Origin: Luteimonas yindakuii
GTDB taxonomy: Bacteria > Pseudomonadota > Gammaproteobacteria > Xanthomonadales > Xanthomonadaceae
Reading direction: 5' to 3'
DNA length: 64,000 nt
Assembly (NCBI RefSeq): GCF_004803715.2
Contig: NZ_CP039383.2
Span: 558,001 to 622,000 of the forward strand
The notes beneath the pieces are model-generated. The model worked only from the letters and a program-made list of their open reading frames with translations, did no database searches and was not told the origin of the DNA. Each line of letters begins with the position of its first letter. Position 1 is the first letter of the stretch. Position numbers and translations under genes: made by a program. Positions 26,794 to 35,569 of this stretch are shown piece by piece.

Positions 26794-26870
26794 TGGTGGC
26801 TATGGGTGGAATCGAACCACCGACCTCGGGATTATGAGTCTCGCGCTCTAACCGTCTGAGCTACATAGCC
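26794..26870 (-). tRNA. tRNA-Met (CAT), probably elongator
   Basis: A 77-nt tRNA with encoded CCA. The acceptor (GGCTATG/CATAGCC), D (GCTC/GAGC) and T stems (GGTGG/CCACC) pair fully, the T loop is TTCGATT and the anticodon loop is CTCATAA, giving CAU. The GGCTA acceptor favours elongator Met over lysidine-modified Ile. The anticodon stem CGAGA/TCCCG contains one A-C mismatch in the middle pair. Its 3' end faces the BREX island, as expected for an integration site. Confidence 0.9.
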
Positions 26871-26871
26871 A

Positions 26872-26942
26872 AATTTTCAGATTTCGTTCCTATGACCCCG
26901 ACATTATGAGTCTCGCGCTCTAACCGTCTGAGCTACATAGCC
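26872..26942 (-). pseudogene. Partial tRNA-Met duplicate (5' half intact, 3' half decayed)
   Basis: A 41-bp segment covering the tRNA-Met 5' half through the anticodon (26831-26871) is repeated exactly at 26903-26943, 72 bp away. The copy continues as TGTCGGGGTC and then loses the T-loop and acceptor 3' strand, so it cannot fold as a tRNA. Its lower-coordinate end abuts the 5' end of the intact gene. The pair looks like an att-site scar or a tandem duplication. Confidence 0.75.
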
Positions 26943-27081
26943 ATCGGTGCCCGGCCTGGATGGCCCGGGGAACGCGGAATTGTCTAACGGGACGGCCCTT
27001 CCGTCAACGGCCCGCGGGCCATGCTTGTCGCTTCATGCGGGGCATGGCAGAGTCGATCGCAGTGAATCTGGAGTCCGCATC

Positions 27082-27702
27082 GTGATCGATCCGGACGGTT
27101 ATCGACCGAATGTCGGCATCGTGCTGATGCATCCCGACGGTCGGGTCTTCTGGGCCCGGCGAACGCGCCACGACGGATGGCAGTTCCCGCAGGGCGGCAT
27201 GAACACCGACGAGACGCCGCTCGAGGCGATGTACCGCGAGTTGCGCGAGGAAACCGGCCTGCTGCCGGAACACGTTGCCGTGCTGGGCGCCACGCCGGGC
27301 TGGCTGCGTTACCGCCTGCCGCCGCGCGCGGTCCGCCGCAACGACCGCCTGGTCTGCATCGGCCAGAAGCAGGTGTGGTTCCTGCTGCAGTTCGCGGGGC
27401 GGGAAAGCGACCTGCAGCTCGACCTCTGCGACAAGCCCGAGTTCGACCACTGGCGCTGGGTGGACTTCTGGTACCCGCTCGACCATGTGGTGACCTTCAA
27501 GCGCGGCGTGTACGTCAGTGCGCTGCGTCACCTGGCGCCATTCGCGCGGCAGGTGGCGGGGCCGCAGGCGGTCCCGCACATGAGCCTGTCGCCTCCGTCC
27601 CCTCGGCACGCGCCCAGGCGCAACAAGCAGCGGCCACGCACCCGCCCGGGCGTCAGTGGCGGACCCAGCCAGGGCCAGCGGGGTGGCGATGGCATCCGCT
27701 GA
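27082..27702 (+). CDS. rppH: RNA pyrophosphohydrolase RppH
   Basis: A 206-residue Nudix hydrolase. The Nudix box is [23 protein letters not shown] (read in two parts: [14 protein letters not shown], then RELREETGL), preceded by WQFPQ, and the family-specific start is [14 protein letters not shown]. RppH converts 5'-triphosphate (or diphosphate) mRNA ends to monophosphate and so triggers RNase E decay. The GTG at 27082 was chosen because RppH proteins begin at this point; upstream codons in the same frame read through the tRNA promoter region. The tail after residue 165 is basic and proline-rich ([15 protein letters not shown]), longer than in E. coli and probably disordered. Confidence 0.93.
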   Translation: MIDPDGYRPNVGIVLMHPDGRVFWARRTRHDGWQFPQGGMNTDETPLEAMYRELREETGLLPEHVAVLGATPGWLRYRLPPRAVRRNDRLVCIGQKQVWFLLQFAGRESDLQLDLCDKPEFDHWRWVDFWYPLDHVVTFKRGVYVSALRHLAPFARQVAGPQAVPHMSLSPPSPRHAPRRNKQRPRTRPGVSGGPSQGQRGGDGIR

Positions 27703-27728
27703 ATGGGTCGGGTTCTCAATCGTCGATT

Positions 27729-27747
27729 GACAATCATTCTCGTTTGC
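27729..27747 (+). promoter_or_regulatory. Fur-box-like site upstream of bfd
   Basis: GACAATCATTCTCGTTTGC matches the 19-bp Fur consensus at 12 positions by hand alignment, and lies about 10 bp before the bfd ATG. Iron repression of bfd through Fur is established in other proteobacteria, so the site is plausible here. Confidence 0.6.
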
Positions 27748-27755
27748 GATCGAAT

Positions 27756-27998
27756 ATGCCCCAGTTCGCCGACCGAGTCATTGCTGTGTACGTGTGCATC
27801 TGCAACGGAGTCACCGACCGCGATATCGCCGCCGCCGCTTCGGCCGGATGTGCAGGCGTCCACGAACTGACCATGCGCACCGGCTGTGGCGCCACCTGCG
27901 GCAGCTGCGTGGAGATGGCGGGAGAACTGCTGGCGCAGGCGCACCGCCGCCACGAGGCCGAACTGCGTCCGTTGCCGGGCATCGCCCGCGCGGCCTGA
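27756..27998 (+). CDS. bfd: Bacterioferritin-associated ferredoxin
   Basis: An 80-residue [2Fe-2S] protein. The cluster cysteines are visible as CICNG near residue 14 and TGCGATCGSC at about 46-55, the Cys-x-Cys...Cys-x4-Cys spacing of Bfd. It reduces the heme of bacterioferritin so that stored iron can be released. The ATG at 27756 gives a short N-terminal extension; a GTG at 27786 would start exactly at the usual YVCICNG and is an equal candidate. It precedes bfr, separated by a hairpin terminator, and a Fur-like box overlaps its promoter region, matching low-iron induction. Confidence 0.92.
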   Translation: MPQFADRVIAVYVCICNGVTDRDIAAAASAGCAGVHELTMRTGCGATCGSCVEMAGELLAQAHRRHEAELRPLPGIARAA

Positions 27999-28026
27999 GT
28001 CCCGCCGGCACCGTCTGACCGACCCC

Positions 28027-28049
28027 ACACCCCGTCCCCGACGGGGTGT
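28027..28049 (+). terminator. Hairpin terminator after bfd
   Basis: ACACCCCGTC (28027-28036) pairs with GACGGGGTGT (28040-28049) across a 3-nt loop, a 10-bp perfect stem. Only two T residues follow directly. It separates bfd from bfr, so the two genes are probably transcribed separately. Confidence 0.6.
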
Positions 28050-28141
28050 TCGCGTTGTGGCGGATGCATGTGATTCGCGTTCCGTCGCCCGCGCCGGCGC
28101 ACGGCTAGAGTAGGCGCCGTCCCCGCGTCACGGAGCCCGGC

Positions 28142-28612
28142 ATGAAAGGCGATCCCAAGGTCATCCAGTACCTCAACAAGGCGCTCTACAACGAGCTGAC
28201 CGCGATCAACCAGTATTTCCTGCATGCCAAGATGGCGCGCCACTGGGGGTTTGCCCGGCTGGCCAAGCACGAATACGACGAGTCGATCGAGGAGATGAAG
28301 CACGCCGACAGGCTGTCGGAGCGCATCCTGTTCCTCGAAGGACTGCCCAACTTCCAGCACCTCGGCAAGCTGCGGGTCGGCGAGAACGTGCAGGAGATGC
28401 TCGAGTGCGACCTCGCGCTCGAGATGGACGGCATCCCGCTGCTGCGCGAGGCCATCGAGCATTGCGAGCAGGTGCAGGACTACGTGAGCCGCGAACTGCT
28501 GGTGGAGATCCTCGCGAACGAGGAGGAGCACGTCGACTGGCTCCAGACCCAGCTCGACCTGATCGGCCGCGTCGGCATCCAGAACTACCTGCAGGAACAG
28601 ATGGACGACTGA
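28142..28612 (+). CDS. bfr: Bacterioferritin
   Basis: A 156-residue ferritin-like protein of normal length. Ferroxidase ligands are in place: E18 ([12 protein letters not shown]), E51 and H54 with heme ligand M52 (IEEMKHAD), E94 (ALEMDG) and the E-x-x-H of NEEEHVDWL near residue 127. It forms a 24-subunit, heme-containing shell that oxidises and stores iron. Start at 28142 follows CGGAGCCCGGC. The gene lies 143 bp after bfd in the same direction. Convergent with it, the histidine kinase gene ends only 6 bp beyond the bfr stop. Confidence 0.97.
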   Translation: MKGDPKVIQYLNKALYNELTAINQYFLHAKMARHWGFARLAKHEYDESIEEMKHADRLSERILFLEGLPNFQHLGKLRVGENVQEMLECDLALEMDGIPLLREAIEHCEQVQDYVSRELLVEILANEEEHVDWLQTQLDLIGRVGIQNYLQEQMDD

Positions 28613-28618
28613 GCCGCC

Positions 28619-31600
28619 TCAGGCGGTGGTGGCGCGTCCTGCACGCAGGCGTGCCCGTGCACGCGCGAACTCGTTGGCGACCATCGCCACCGCCACCGCC
28701 GGCCGCTCGAGGGTGCCGGTGCGTGCGCCGGCCTCGATCCGCCGCGCGCTGGCCGACAGCAGCATCGCGCCAAGGTTGGCGCTGGATGACTTGAGCGAGT
28801 GCGCGGTGTCGCGCAACGCGTCGTAGTCGGGGCCGTCGACCGCCGCTTCCAGCCGCGCGATCAGCCGCGGCGTGTCTTCCAGGAACACATCGATCAGGTG
28901 GTCGACCTCGTCGCCGAGCATGGTGCGCAGTTCCTCGAGCACCTCCTCGTCGATGACCGGCGGCAGGTCCGTGGGTGCGACAGGGGCCGTCGGGGTCGGT
29001 GTTTGCGGGGGTGTGACTGCGGGCGAGGGTGCAGGCGCTGGAGCCATCGGCGACGCGGACATTGCTGCCGGCGCCGGGGTCGTTGCTGGAGCCGGGCCGC
29101 TCGCTGGCGCTTGCGGCGTGGTCTTGTCCACCGCTGGCATTGGCGACGCTTCGTTCGTAGCTGCAAGTGCACCCGCACCCGCACCCGCACCCGCACCTGT
29201 AACTGTGGTTGCACCTGTGGGCGCGGGTGTCGCTGGGGCGAGGTGCGCGGAGCCTGCCGGGATCGGCGTCGCGTCGTCTGGTGGCGCGGGTGCCGTTGCC
29301 GCGGATACCGGTGCAGCAGGTGCAGCCGCCGTAGGCCTCAGCAATGTGGCAGCGGGCGACGGCTGCGCGACGACCGCGGGTTCGTCCGGCGTCCCGCCCG
29401 GTGCCGCCGGCTGCGAGGTCATCGCGGTGCCCGACGACGCGGCTTCCCCCGCGCCCGCTGCCATCCATTCCACGCCAGCCGTCGCCAGCGGTGGCGCTGG
29501 TCGTTCGACGGTTGCCGCCGGTCGCTCGACCAACGCGATGACACGGGGTTCCTCCACCGGTGCCGGGATTGCCTCGATCGTCACCACCGGAGGCCCCTGC
29601 GGCGCAACAGCTGCCGCGGCGTGCTCCGCTTCCGCCGTACCGGTCCCGTCCGCATCGTCCGCAGCGCCCATCGCGACGAACTCGCCGAGCCCGGCGCCCG
29701 GATCCATCGCCGGTTCCGGCTGGTTGGGATTCCACCAGTGGTAGAGGCAGCGCTCGAGTTCGCTGCGCGTCACCGGCTTGGGCAGGTAGTCGTCCATGCC
29801 AGCGTCGAGGCAGCGCTGGCGGTCGCCGGCCATCGCGTTGGCCGTCATCGCGATGATCGGCAGGTGGCGGCCATCGCCCTCGGCGGTTTCCACCTCGCGC
29901 CAGCGGCGCGTGGCCTCGTAGCCATCCATCACCGGCATCTGGCAGTCCATCAGCACCACGTCGTAGCGCGAGGTGCCCATGCGCATCAAGGCGGCTTCGC
30001 CATTGCCGGCGGTATCACAGGTGATGCCGAGCATCGCCAGCAGGCGCTGGCCGACCATCAGGTTCACCGGGTTGTCCTCGACCAGCAGCACGCGTGGCGT
30101 GCGCAGCGGCGCATCTGCCGGCCCGGGCGCGGCGGGTGCCGGCGTGCTGGAGGCAACGGCGGTGGCGGACATCGGGAGCGCCTGCGTACCGGATGTGCCG
30201 GCGTCCACGTCCATGCTTTCGCGTAGCGACGGGTTGCCGCGGCCGAGCAGGGCGGCGCGCAGGTCGGCATCCGGCGCCTGCCGGCTGAGCAGGGTGGCGC
30301 CGGCCTGCATCTCGTCGGGAACCACGTCGTCGCCGTACAGGGCGATCAGCTCGAGTTCGCCATAGACCGCCTGCCGATTGAGGTTGCGGTACAGCGCAAG
30401 CGCGGTGTTGCGCATGCCGGCGAGGTCGGCGAGCACCAGCGAATATGCCCACGGCGCGCCCTGCGAGGCGGCGGTGCGCAGGCGGTTCAGCGCTTCCTGC
30501 GTGGTCTCCACCGAGGTCACCCGCAGGCCCCAGTTGGGCAGCAGCATCGACAGGCGCAGGCGCAGGCGCGGGTCCGCGCTCAGCAGCAACAGGCGCTTGC
30601 CGTCGGCCATGCGCTCCTGCGACGGCAGGTCGCCATGCACCTTCAGCAGCGGCAGTTCGAACCAGAACGTGGTGCCCTGGCCGGGCACGCTGTCGACGCC
30701 GATGTGGCCGTCCATCAGCTCGACGATGCGCTTGGAGATCGCAAGCCCGAGGCCGGTGCCGCCGTACAGGCGGGTGGTCGAGGCATCGGCCTGGCTGAAG
30801 GCCTGGAACAGCCGCGACTGCGCGGCCTGGGCGATGCCGATGCCGGTATCGCGGACCTCGAAGCGGAGCTGGTGCTGGGCGCTGCTTTCGCCGAGGCGAC
30901 GCACGGTCACCGACACAGAGCCGCGTTCGGTGAACTTCACCGCGTTGCTGAGCAGGTTGCCCAGCACCTGGCGCAGGCGCACCGGATCGCCGCGCACCGG
31001 CAGGCGCACGCCGCTGTCGATCTGCAGGTGCACGCGCAGCCCCTTGCTCTGCGCCGGGCGTTCCATCATCTGAATCACGCCTTCCAGCAGCTCGCGCAGG
31101 TTGAAGCTGGTGATCTCGAGCTCGAGCTTGGCCGCCTCGAGTTTCGAGTAGTCGAGGATGTCGTCGACGATGCGCAGCATCTGCTGCGAGGACGTGTACG
31201 CGGTGCGCACCAGCTCGGCATGCTCAGGGGCCAGTGGTGCGTGGATCAGCAGGTCGAGCATCGGCACGATGCCATTGAGCGGCGTGCGGATCTCGTGGCT
31301 CATCGTGGCCAGGAACTCGCCCTTGGCGAGCACCGCCGATTCCGCGGCCTGCTTGGCATGGCGCAGCTGCGATTCGAGCTGGGTGTGCAGTTCCAGCTGC
31401 GCCTGCAGTTCGGCGCGCTCGCTTTCGTGCTGGCGTGCCAGCGCATCGGCCTCGTCGAGCTCCTGCTCGCGCCGGCGCGCGCCGTAGATCACCGCGGCGG
31501 TGGCGAAGGCGCCCAGCAGCACCAGCACCAGCGCGATGCCCTGCCAGGGACCGGACATCCCCGACATCTCCAGCACCAGCATCGCGGCCGCGCCGACGGC

Positions 31601-31657
31601 GGCCCCCAGCGCCAGCCACCGCAACATCAGAAGGGAGGGGCGTGAGTGGATGACCAT
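28619..31657 (-). CDS. Hybrid sensor histidine kinase with receiver and Hpt domains
   Basis: A 1012-residue BarA-like phosphorelay kinase. Order: two N-terminal membrane helices (about 11-32 and 38-56), a short coiled coil, HisKA (ATMSHEIRTPLNG, H near residue 120), HATPase_c (ending near 340 with GQGTTFWFELPL), a receiver-like segment without clear acceptor (SADPRLRLRLSMLLPN, about 355-460), a true receiver (LLVEDNPVNL, acceptor D in LMDCQMPVMDG), a very long alanine/proline-rich linker of roughly 230 residues, and a C-terminal Hpt domain with DTAHSLKSSSANLGA. With almost no periplasmic loop it probably senses membrane or cytoplasmic cues. It starts 9 bp after the upstream response-regulator gene, so the pair forms an operon. 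Confidence 0.93.
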   Translation of the reverse strand: MVIHSRPSLLMLRWLALGAAVGAAAMLVLEMSGMSGPWQGIALVLVLLGAFATAAVIYGARRREQELDEADALARQHESERAELQAQLELHTQLESQLRHAKQAAESAVLAKGEFLATMSHEIRTPLNGIVPMLDLLIHAPLAPEHAELVRTAYTSSQQMLRIVDDILDYSKLEAAKLELEITSFNLRELLEGVIQMMERPAQSKGLRVHLQIDSGVRLPVRGDPVRLRQVLGNLLSNAVKFTERGSVSVTVRRLGESSAQHQLRFEVRDTGIGIAQAAQSRLFQAFSQADASTTRLYGGTGLGLAISKRIVELMDGHIGVDSVPGQGTTFWFELPLLKVHGDLPSQERMADGKRLLLLSADPRLRLRLSMLLPNWGLRVTSVETTQEALNRLRTAASQGAPWAYSLVLADLAGMRNTALALYRNLNRQAVYGELELIALYGDDVVPDEMQAGATLLSRQAPDADLRAALLGRGNPSLRESMDVDAGTSGTQALPMSATAVASSTPAPAAPGPADAPLRTPRVLLVEDNPVNLMVGQRLLAMLGITCDTAGNGEAALMRMGTSRYDVVLMDCQMPVMDGYEATRRWREVETAEGDGRHLPIIAMTANAMAGDRQRCLDAGMDDYLPKPVTRSELERCLYHWWNPNQPEPAMDPGAGLGEFVAMGAADDADGTGTAEAEHAAAAVAPQGPPVVTIEAIPAPVEEPRVIALVERPAATVERPAPPLATAGVEWMAAGAGEAASSGTAMTSQPAAPGGTPDEPAVVAQPSPAATLLRPTAAAPAAPVSAATAPAPPDDATPIPAGSAHLAPATPAPTGATTVTGAGAGAGAGALAATNEASPMPAVDKTTPQAPASGPAPATTPAPAAMSASPMAPAPAPSPAVTPPQTPTPTAPVAPTDLPPVIDEEVLEELRTMLGDEVDHLIDVFLEDTPRLIARLEAAVDGPDYDALRDTAHSLKSSSANLGAMLLSASARRIEAGARTGTLERPAVAVAMVANEFARARARLRAGRATTA

Positions 31658-31666
31658 CCTGGGTCC

Positions 31667-33487
31667 TCAGAGCACCGAGTGCTGGAAATCGAAGTCGACC
31701 TCGCGGCCGGCCCCATGCACGAGATTGCCCTGGATGTAATCGATGCCGCTCATCCAGAGCGTCGCCGCGGCCTGCGGGTTCTCCACCTGCTGGCCGATGA
31801 CCTGCAATCCATAGCGATGCGCGCGTTCGATCGCATCGCGCATCTCGTCGCGCACCGCCTGCTCGGCGGCGCCGGTCGAGTAGTGCGCGGACAGCCGCAC
31901 GTGGCTCAGCGGCAGCTGCGCCAGCAACGCGTCGGACTCGTTACCGCATCGGTAGCCGGACAGGCACAGCTGCACACCGGAGTTCTGCACCGCCGCGCAG
32001 AACTCCTGCAGCGATACCGCATGCACCAGCGCGTCGTCCTGGCGCACGTCCACCACCAGCTGCGAACCATCGAGTTCGCGTGCGCCGAGTTCGGCCAGCA
32101 GCCATGGGGCGTAGCCGTCGCAGCCCAGGCTGCGCGGCGACTGCGACACGAACAGCCGCAGCGTGCGCCCACGCTGGCGCTGCTGTTGCAGCATCGACAT
32201 CGCCAGGTCGAGCACGTGGCGGTCGATCTCCTCCAGCACGCCGGTTGATTCCGCCGCCGGAAGGATCTCGGCGGCGGTGTGCAGGGTGCCGTCGCTATCG
32301 CGCAGGCGCAGCAGGGTCTGGAATTGCGGATCGTTGCCGCCGGCCACCGCCACGATCGGCTGGTAGGCCAGTTCCAGACGTCCTTCGGCAATCGCATGCG
32401 AAACCAGTTCATCCAGCGAGGGATCCGCCGAGCGCGCATCGGAGGCGACATAGCGCGCGATGCCGATGGGGTCGAGTCGCGCCAGCCGCAATGCGTGCTC
32501 GGCGGCCGCCAGCGCGCTGCCGGCATCGTTGAAGCCGTCGGCCAGTGCCAGCGCACCGATGCGGCCGCGCAGGCGGATGGTTTCGCCGCCAGCGGAGAAC
32601 TCCTGGCGCGCGAGCCCGTCGCGCAGCTGGCGCGCCCAGGCCAGCAGGTCGTCCGGGGCGGTGTCGGCGTGGACGAGGAAGGTGTTGTCGTTGAGTCGGG
32701 CGGCCGCCTGGCCATCGCTGAGCGTCGCGATATGGCGGCTGGCCTCTACCAGCACCGATTCGAGCGCCGCATAGCCGAGGCGGTCACGCAACGCCGCGGT
32801 GCCCTCGAGCTCGACGAAGAACAGCGCGCCGCTGCCATCGCCGGGAATCCCTGCGGCCAGCCGCTGCAGCATGCGGTTGCGGGTGAGCAGGCCGGTCAGC
32901 GGGTGGCGGCCCTCGGGCGCCGGCGCCTGCGCCTGGCGCGCGCGGCGGATGCGGTTCTGCACTGCCGCGATCAGGTGCCGCGGCCGCACCGGTTTGGTGA
33001 GGAAGTCGTCGGCGCCGAGTTCGAGCACCTCGAACTGGCGCTCCGGATCCGGATCGCCGGTCAGGAACACGATCGGCGTCTGTGCGAACGCGCCGTGGCT
33101 GCGGATCATGTGGGTCAGTTCGGTGCCGTCGATCGACGGCATATGCAGGTCCATCAGCACCAGGTCGGGCTGGAATACCTCCAGCGTGGCGATCGCCAGC
33201 CCCGGGTCGGGCACCACCTGCGCCTGCATGCCGGCGCCATTGAGGATGCTTTCCGCGAACAGCGCCTGGCTGGGATCGTCCTCGACGATCATCACCCGGT
33301 AGGGCGCTTCGGTCGCGTCCGACTGCCCGGCCCGCGCCGCGGCCGAGGCGATCTCCGCCTGCGTGCGTGCGGTCTCGCTGTCGTCGTCGGCGGGCATCTT
33401 CGCCGGCGGGGCATCGCCTGCCCACCGGCGCCAGAAACCGGCCGGCGGAAACTCGGCGCGTCGGATGTCGTCAGCCCTCTCCATCAT
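31667..33487 (-). CDS. Response regulator with degenerate GGDEF and EAL domains
   Basis: A 606-residue protein with a receiver domain (about 60-180; VMIVEDDPSQALF, acceptor D in LVLMDLHMPSIDG, FLTKPVRP) followed by a GGDEF-like domain (200-345) in which the signature is replaced by RLNDNTF, and an EAL-like domain (365-600) in which EAL has become QTL (FQTLLRLRDSDG) and the later DDFG-type motif reads SGYRCG. It is therefore unlikely to make or cut cyclic di-GMP and may act as a receptor or scaffold, as FimX does. The ATG pair at 33487/33484 was preferred over a TTG at 33520. Its kinase is encoded 9 bp downstream. Confidence 0.88.
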   Translation of the reverse strand: MMERADDIRRAEFPPAGFWRRWAGDAPPAKMPADDDSETARTQAEIASAAARAGQSDATEAPYRVMIVEDDPSQALFAESILNGAGMQAQVVPDPGLAIATLEVFQPDLVLMDLHMPSIDGTELTHMIRSHGAFAQTPIVFLTGDPDPERQFEVLELGADDFLTKPVRPRHLIAAVQNRIRRARQAQAPAPEGRHPLTGLLTRNRMLQRLAAGIPGDGSGALFFVELEGTAALRDRLGYAALESVLVEASRHIATLSDGQAAARLNDNTFLVHADTAPDDLLAWARQLRDGLARQEFSAGGETIRLRGRIGALALADGFNDAGSALAAAEHALRLARLDPIGIARYVASDARSADPSLDELVSHAIAEGRLELAYQPIVAVAGGNDPQFQTLLRLRDSDGTLHTAAEILPAAESTGVLEEIDRHVLDLAMSMLQQQRQRGRTLRLFVSQSPRSLGCDGYAPWLLAELGARELDGSQLVVDVRQDDALVHAVSLQEFCAAVQNSGVQLCLSGYRCGNESDALLAQLPLSHVRLSAHYSTGAAEQAVRDEMRDAIERAHRYGLQVIGQQVENPQAAATLWMSGIDYIQGNLVHGAGREVDFDFQHSVL

Positions 33488-33598
33488 GAGACTCTGCGGC
33501 CATTCCCCGTCGAAAGGCAAACGCGCGCCCGGTCCCCGGCGCGGCCGCCGATTATGCCCGAGCCGGTGGCCGCCGACCCGTGCAGGGGTCGCATCGTG

Positions 33599-34177
33599 TT
33601 ACCGGCGCGCTCGCTTCCTGCCGAAGAGCTTCCGCCACAGCCACCACATGCCGCCGAACGCAAATGCGGCCAGGCTAAGCACCAGGGCCAGCGCCAACCA
33701 CGGGTTGGTGATGGCAAGTGCAAGCGCACCGACGGTGACGGTGTCCTCTGTGGCCGATGCCGCCCAGTTGCTGACCGGCTCCGGCGAGGTGTTGATCAGG
33801 GCGCGCGACCCGCTCTTCAGCAGGTGGCTGGCCAGTGCGACGCCGGCGCCGGTGGCGAGCATGCCCGCGCCGAGTTCGCCATCGGGCGACAGCGTGGCCG
33901 CGGCCAGGAACGCACCCGCCGGCACGCGCGCAAGCGTGTGCACGAGGTCCCACACCGAATCCACGCCGGGGATCTTGTCGGCGAGGAATTCCACGACCGC
34001 CAGGACACCGGCCACGCCCAGCACCCACGGTGACTGCGCCGCTTCCAGCGCCGGTGGCAGATCCAGCCAGCCGAACACCCCGGCGATGCCCACGCCGAAC
34101 ACCGTGAGATACACCCGCACGCCGGCCAGCCAGGCCAGCAGGATGCCAATCGCGAACAGCTGGGCTTCCGACATCAT
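33599..34177 (-). CDS. DUF4126-type membrane protein
   Basis: A 192-residue integral membrane protein matching the DUF4126 family: an N-terminal helix (EAQLFAIGILLAWLAGVRVYLTVFG), the conserved GWLDLPPALEAAQSPWVL and VEFLADKIPGVDSVWD segments, an amphipathic glycine-rich centre, and two C-terminal helices ending in a basic tail (LFGRKRARR). Function is unknown for the family. ATG codons at 34177 and 34174 follow GGGGA; 34177 is listed. It is divergent from the DUF6776-like gene across a 141-bp region that should hold both promoters. Confidence 0.8.
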   Translation of the reverse strand: MMSEAQLFAIGILLAWLAGVRVYLTVFGVGIAGVFGWLDLPPALEAAQSPWVLGVAGVLAVVEFLADKIPGVDSVWDLVHTLARVPAGAFLAAATLSPDGELGAGMLATGAGVALASHLLKSGSRALINTSPEPVSNWAASATEDTVTVGALALAITNPWLALALVLSLAAFAFGGMWWLWRKLFGRKRARR

Positions 34178-34318
34178 GGTTCCCCGGTGGCGTCGTTGAC
34201 GCGCAAGTGTAGGCAGCGCGGCACGATCGCGCGTGGCCGCGGCGCTCACCGGTTTGAACACGACCCCACCCGCGCGCGCGGCGTTTTCTTGACCCGTCCC
34301 GCCGGCGCCGCTATATCC

Positions 34319-35071
34319 ATGAACATGAACGAGCCCGAGCGCACCTCGCCGGCGAAGCCGGTGCCGTCCCCGGCCTCCAGGCCCGCTGCAGGCGTCGATG
34401 CCGATGTCACCGTCATGCGCCTGCAACCGCGGATGCTGGCGGCAGCCGCCGTTGTCCTGATTTCGCTGTTGTTCGGTGCCTGGGGGCTATGGGCCGGGTT
34501 GCGCGGGGGCGGTGCGGTGGGCGTCGACAGCGAGCAGGTTGCCCGCCTCGAGCAGGAGGTCACCACGCTTGCCCGCTCCGACCAGATCAGCCGCGAGGCC
34601 AACCTGAAGCTGCAGGGCACGCTTGCCGAGCGCGACGAGGAGATCGCCGCGTTGCGTGCCGATGTCGCCTTCTATGAACGGTTCGTCGGCGCGACCGCGC
34701 AGCGTCGGGGACTCACCGTGCACGAGCTGCGGCTGGCGCCGGGCACCGGGAGCGTCTGGCATTACACCGCCACGCTGACCCAGAACCTCAATCGCGACGC
34801 CTCCAGCGAAGGCGAATTGCGGCTCACGGTGGAAGGCACACGCGACGGCCGGTTGCAGCAGCTGGACTGGGACGACCTGCGCCAGGGCGAGGACGCGCCG
34901 CCGCTGCCGTACTCGTTCCGCTTCTTCCAGCAGGTCCAGGGCGACATCGTGCTGCCGCCGGGCTTCACGCCCACGCGGGTGACCGTGCGCCTGCAGCCGC
35001 GCGGCGGTCGCGTGGTCGAACAGTCGTTCCCATGGACCGAGGCGACAGCGCGTTCCGCACCGGACGCTTGA
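34319..35071 (+). CDS. DUF6776-like inner-membrane protein
   Basis: A 250-residue protein with a cytoplasmic N-terminus, one membrane helix (about 40-62, [20 protein letters not shown]), a coiled coil (about 75-115, [14 protein letters not shown]) and a periplasmic beta-rich domain containing [17 protein letters not shown] and [17 protein letters not shown], the pattern of the DUF6776 family of Xanthomonadaceae and related bacteria. The role is unknown. It precedes erpA by 32 bp, and conserved linkage of this family to erpA-type genes would suggest co-transcription. ATGs at 34319 and 34325 are both possible starts. Confidence 0.75.
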   Translation: MNMNEPERTSPAKPVPSPASRPAAGVDADVTVMRLQPRMLAAAAVVLISLLFGAWGLWAGLRGGGAVGVDSEQVARLEQEVTTLARSDQISREANLKLQGTLAERDEEIAALRADVAFYERFVGATAQRRGLTVHELRLAPGTGSVWHYTATLTQNLNRDASSEGELRLTVEGTRDGRLQQLDWDDLRQGEDAPPLPYSFRFFQQVQGDIVLPPGFTPTRVTVRLQPRGGRVVEQSFPWTEATARSAPDA

Positions 35072-35103
35072 ACCACCTCCACGTGGCCCCCATCCTTGGG
35101 CAC

Positions 35104-35478
35104 ATGGAACCCATGTCGCTCCCCCAAGCTCCCGGTTATCAGTCGCTGTCGCGCCCGATCGATTTCACCACCGCCGCCGCCTCCAAGGTGCGTGAGCTGA
35201 TCGATGGCGAGGGCAATCCCGCGCTGAAGCTGCGCGTCTACATCCAGGGCGGCGGCTGTTCCGGTTTCCAGTACGGCTTCGAGTTCGACGAGCAGCAGGC
35301 CGAGGACGATCTCGCCATCGCCACCGATGGCGTGACCCTGGTGGTCGACCCGCTGAGCCTGCAGTACCTGATGGGTGCTTCGGTGGATTACGTCGAGAGC
35401 CTGCATGGCGCGCAGTTCACCATCCGCAATCCGAACGCGAAATCCACCTGCGGCTGCGGCAGCAGCTTCACCGTCTGA
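35104..35478 (+). CDS. erpA: Iron-sulfur cluster insertion protein ErpA
   Basis: A 124-residue A-type carrier (HesB/IscA family). The three conserved cysteines are present: C in [11 protein letters not shown] and the C-x-C near the C-terminus (TCGCGSSF). The pattern [20 protein letters not shown] is split here as [10 protein letters not shown] and [10 protein letters not shown]. ErpA delivers [4Fe-4S] clusters to apoproteins and is often essential. In-frame ATG codons at 35104 and 35113 are both plausible; neither has a strong Shine-Dalgarno sequence. The gene follows a DUF6776-like gene by 32 bp and is followed by nudC. Confidence 0.95.
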   Translation: MEPMSLPQAPGYQSLSRPIDFTTAAASKVRELIDGEGNPALKLRVYIQGGGCSGFQYGFEFDEQQAEDDLAIATDGVTLVVDPLSLQYLMGASVDYVESLHGAQFTIRNPNAKSTCGCGSSFTV

Positions 35479-35569
35479 TCCACCGCGCCCGGTCGCCGCA
35501 TGGCGACGCCTGCAGCCGGTTCGGGCCTAAACTCCGGCGGCGCGATATCGCGTGCCGCCGGATGTGCCG

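Noticed and set aside
26794..26870. tRNA-Ile with lysidine anticodon
   Set aside because: The acceptor GGCTATG and D arm fit elongator tRNA-Met; a definitive choice would need comparison with the genome's other CAT tRNAs.
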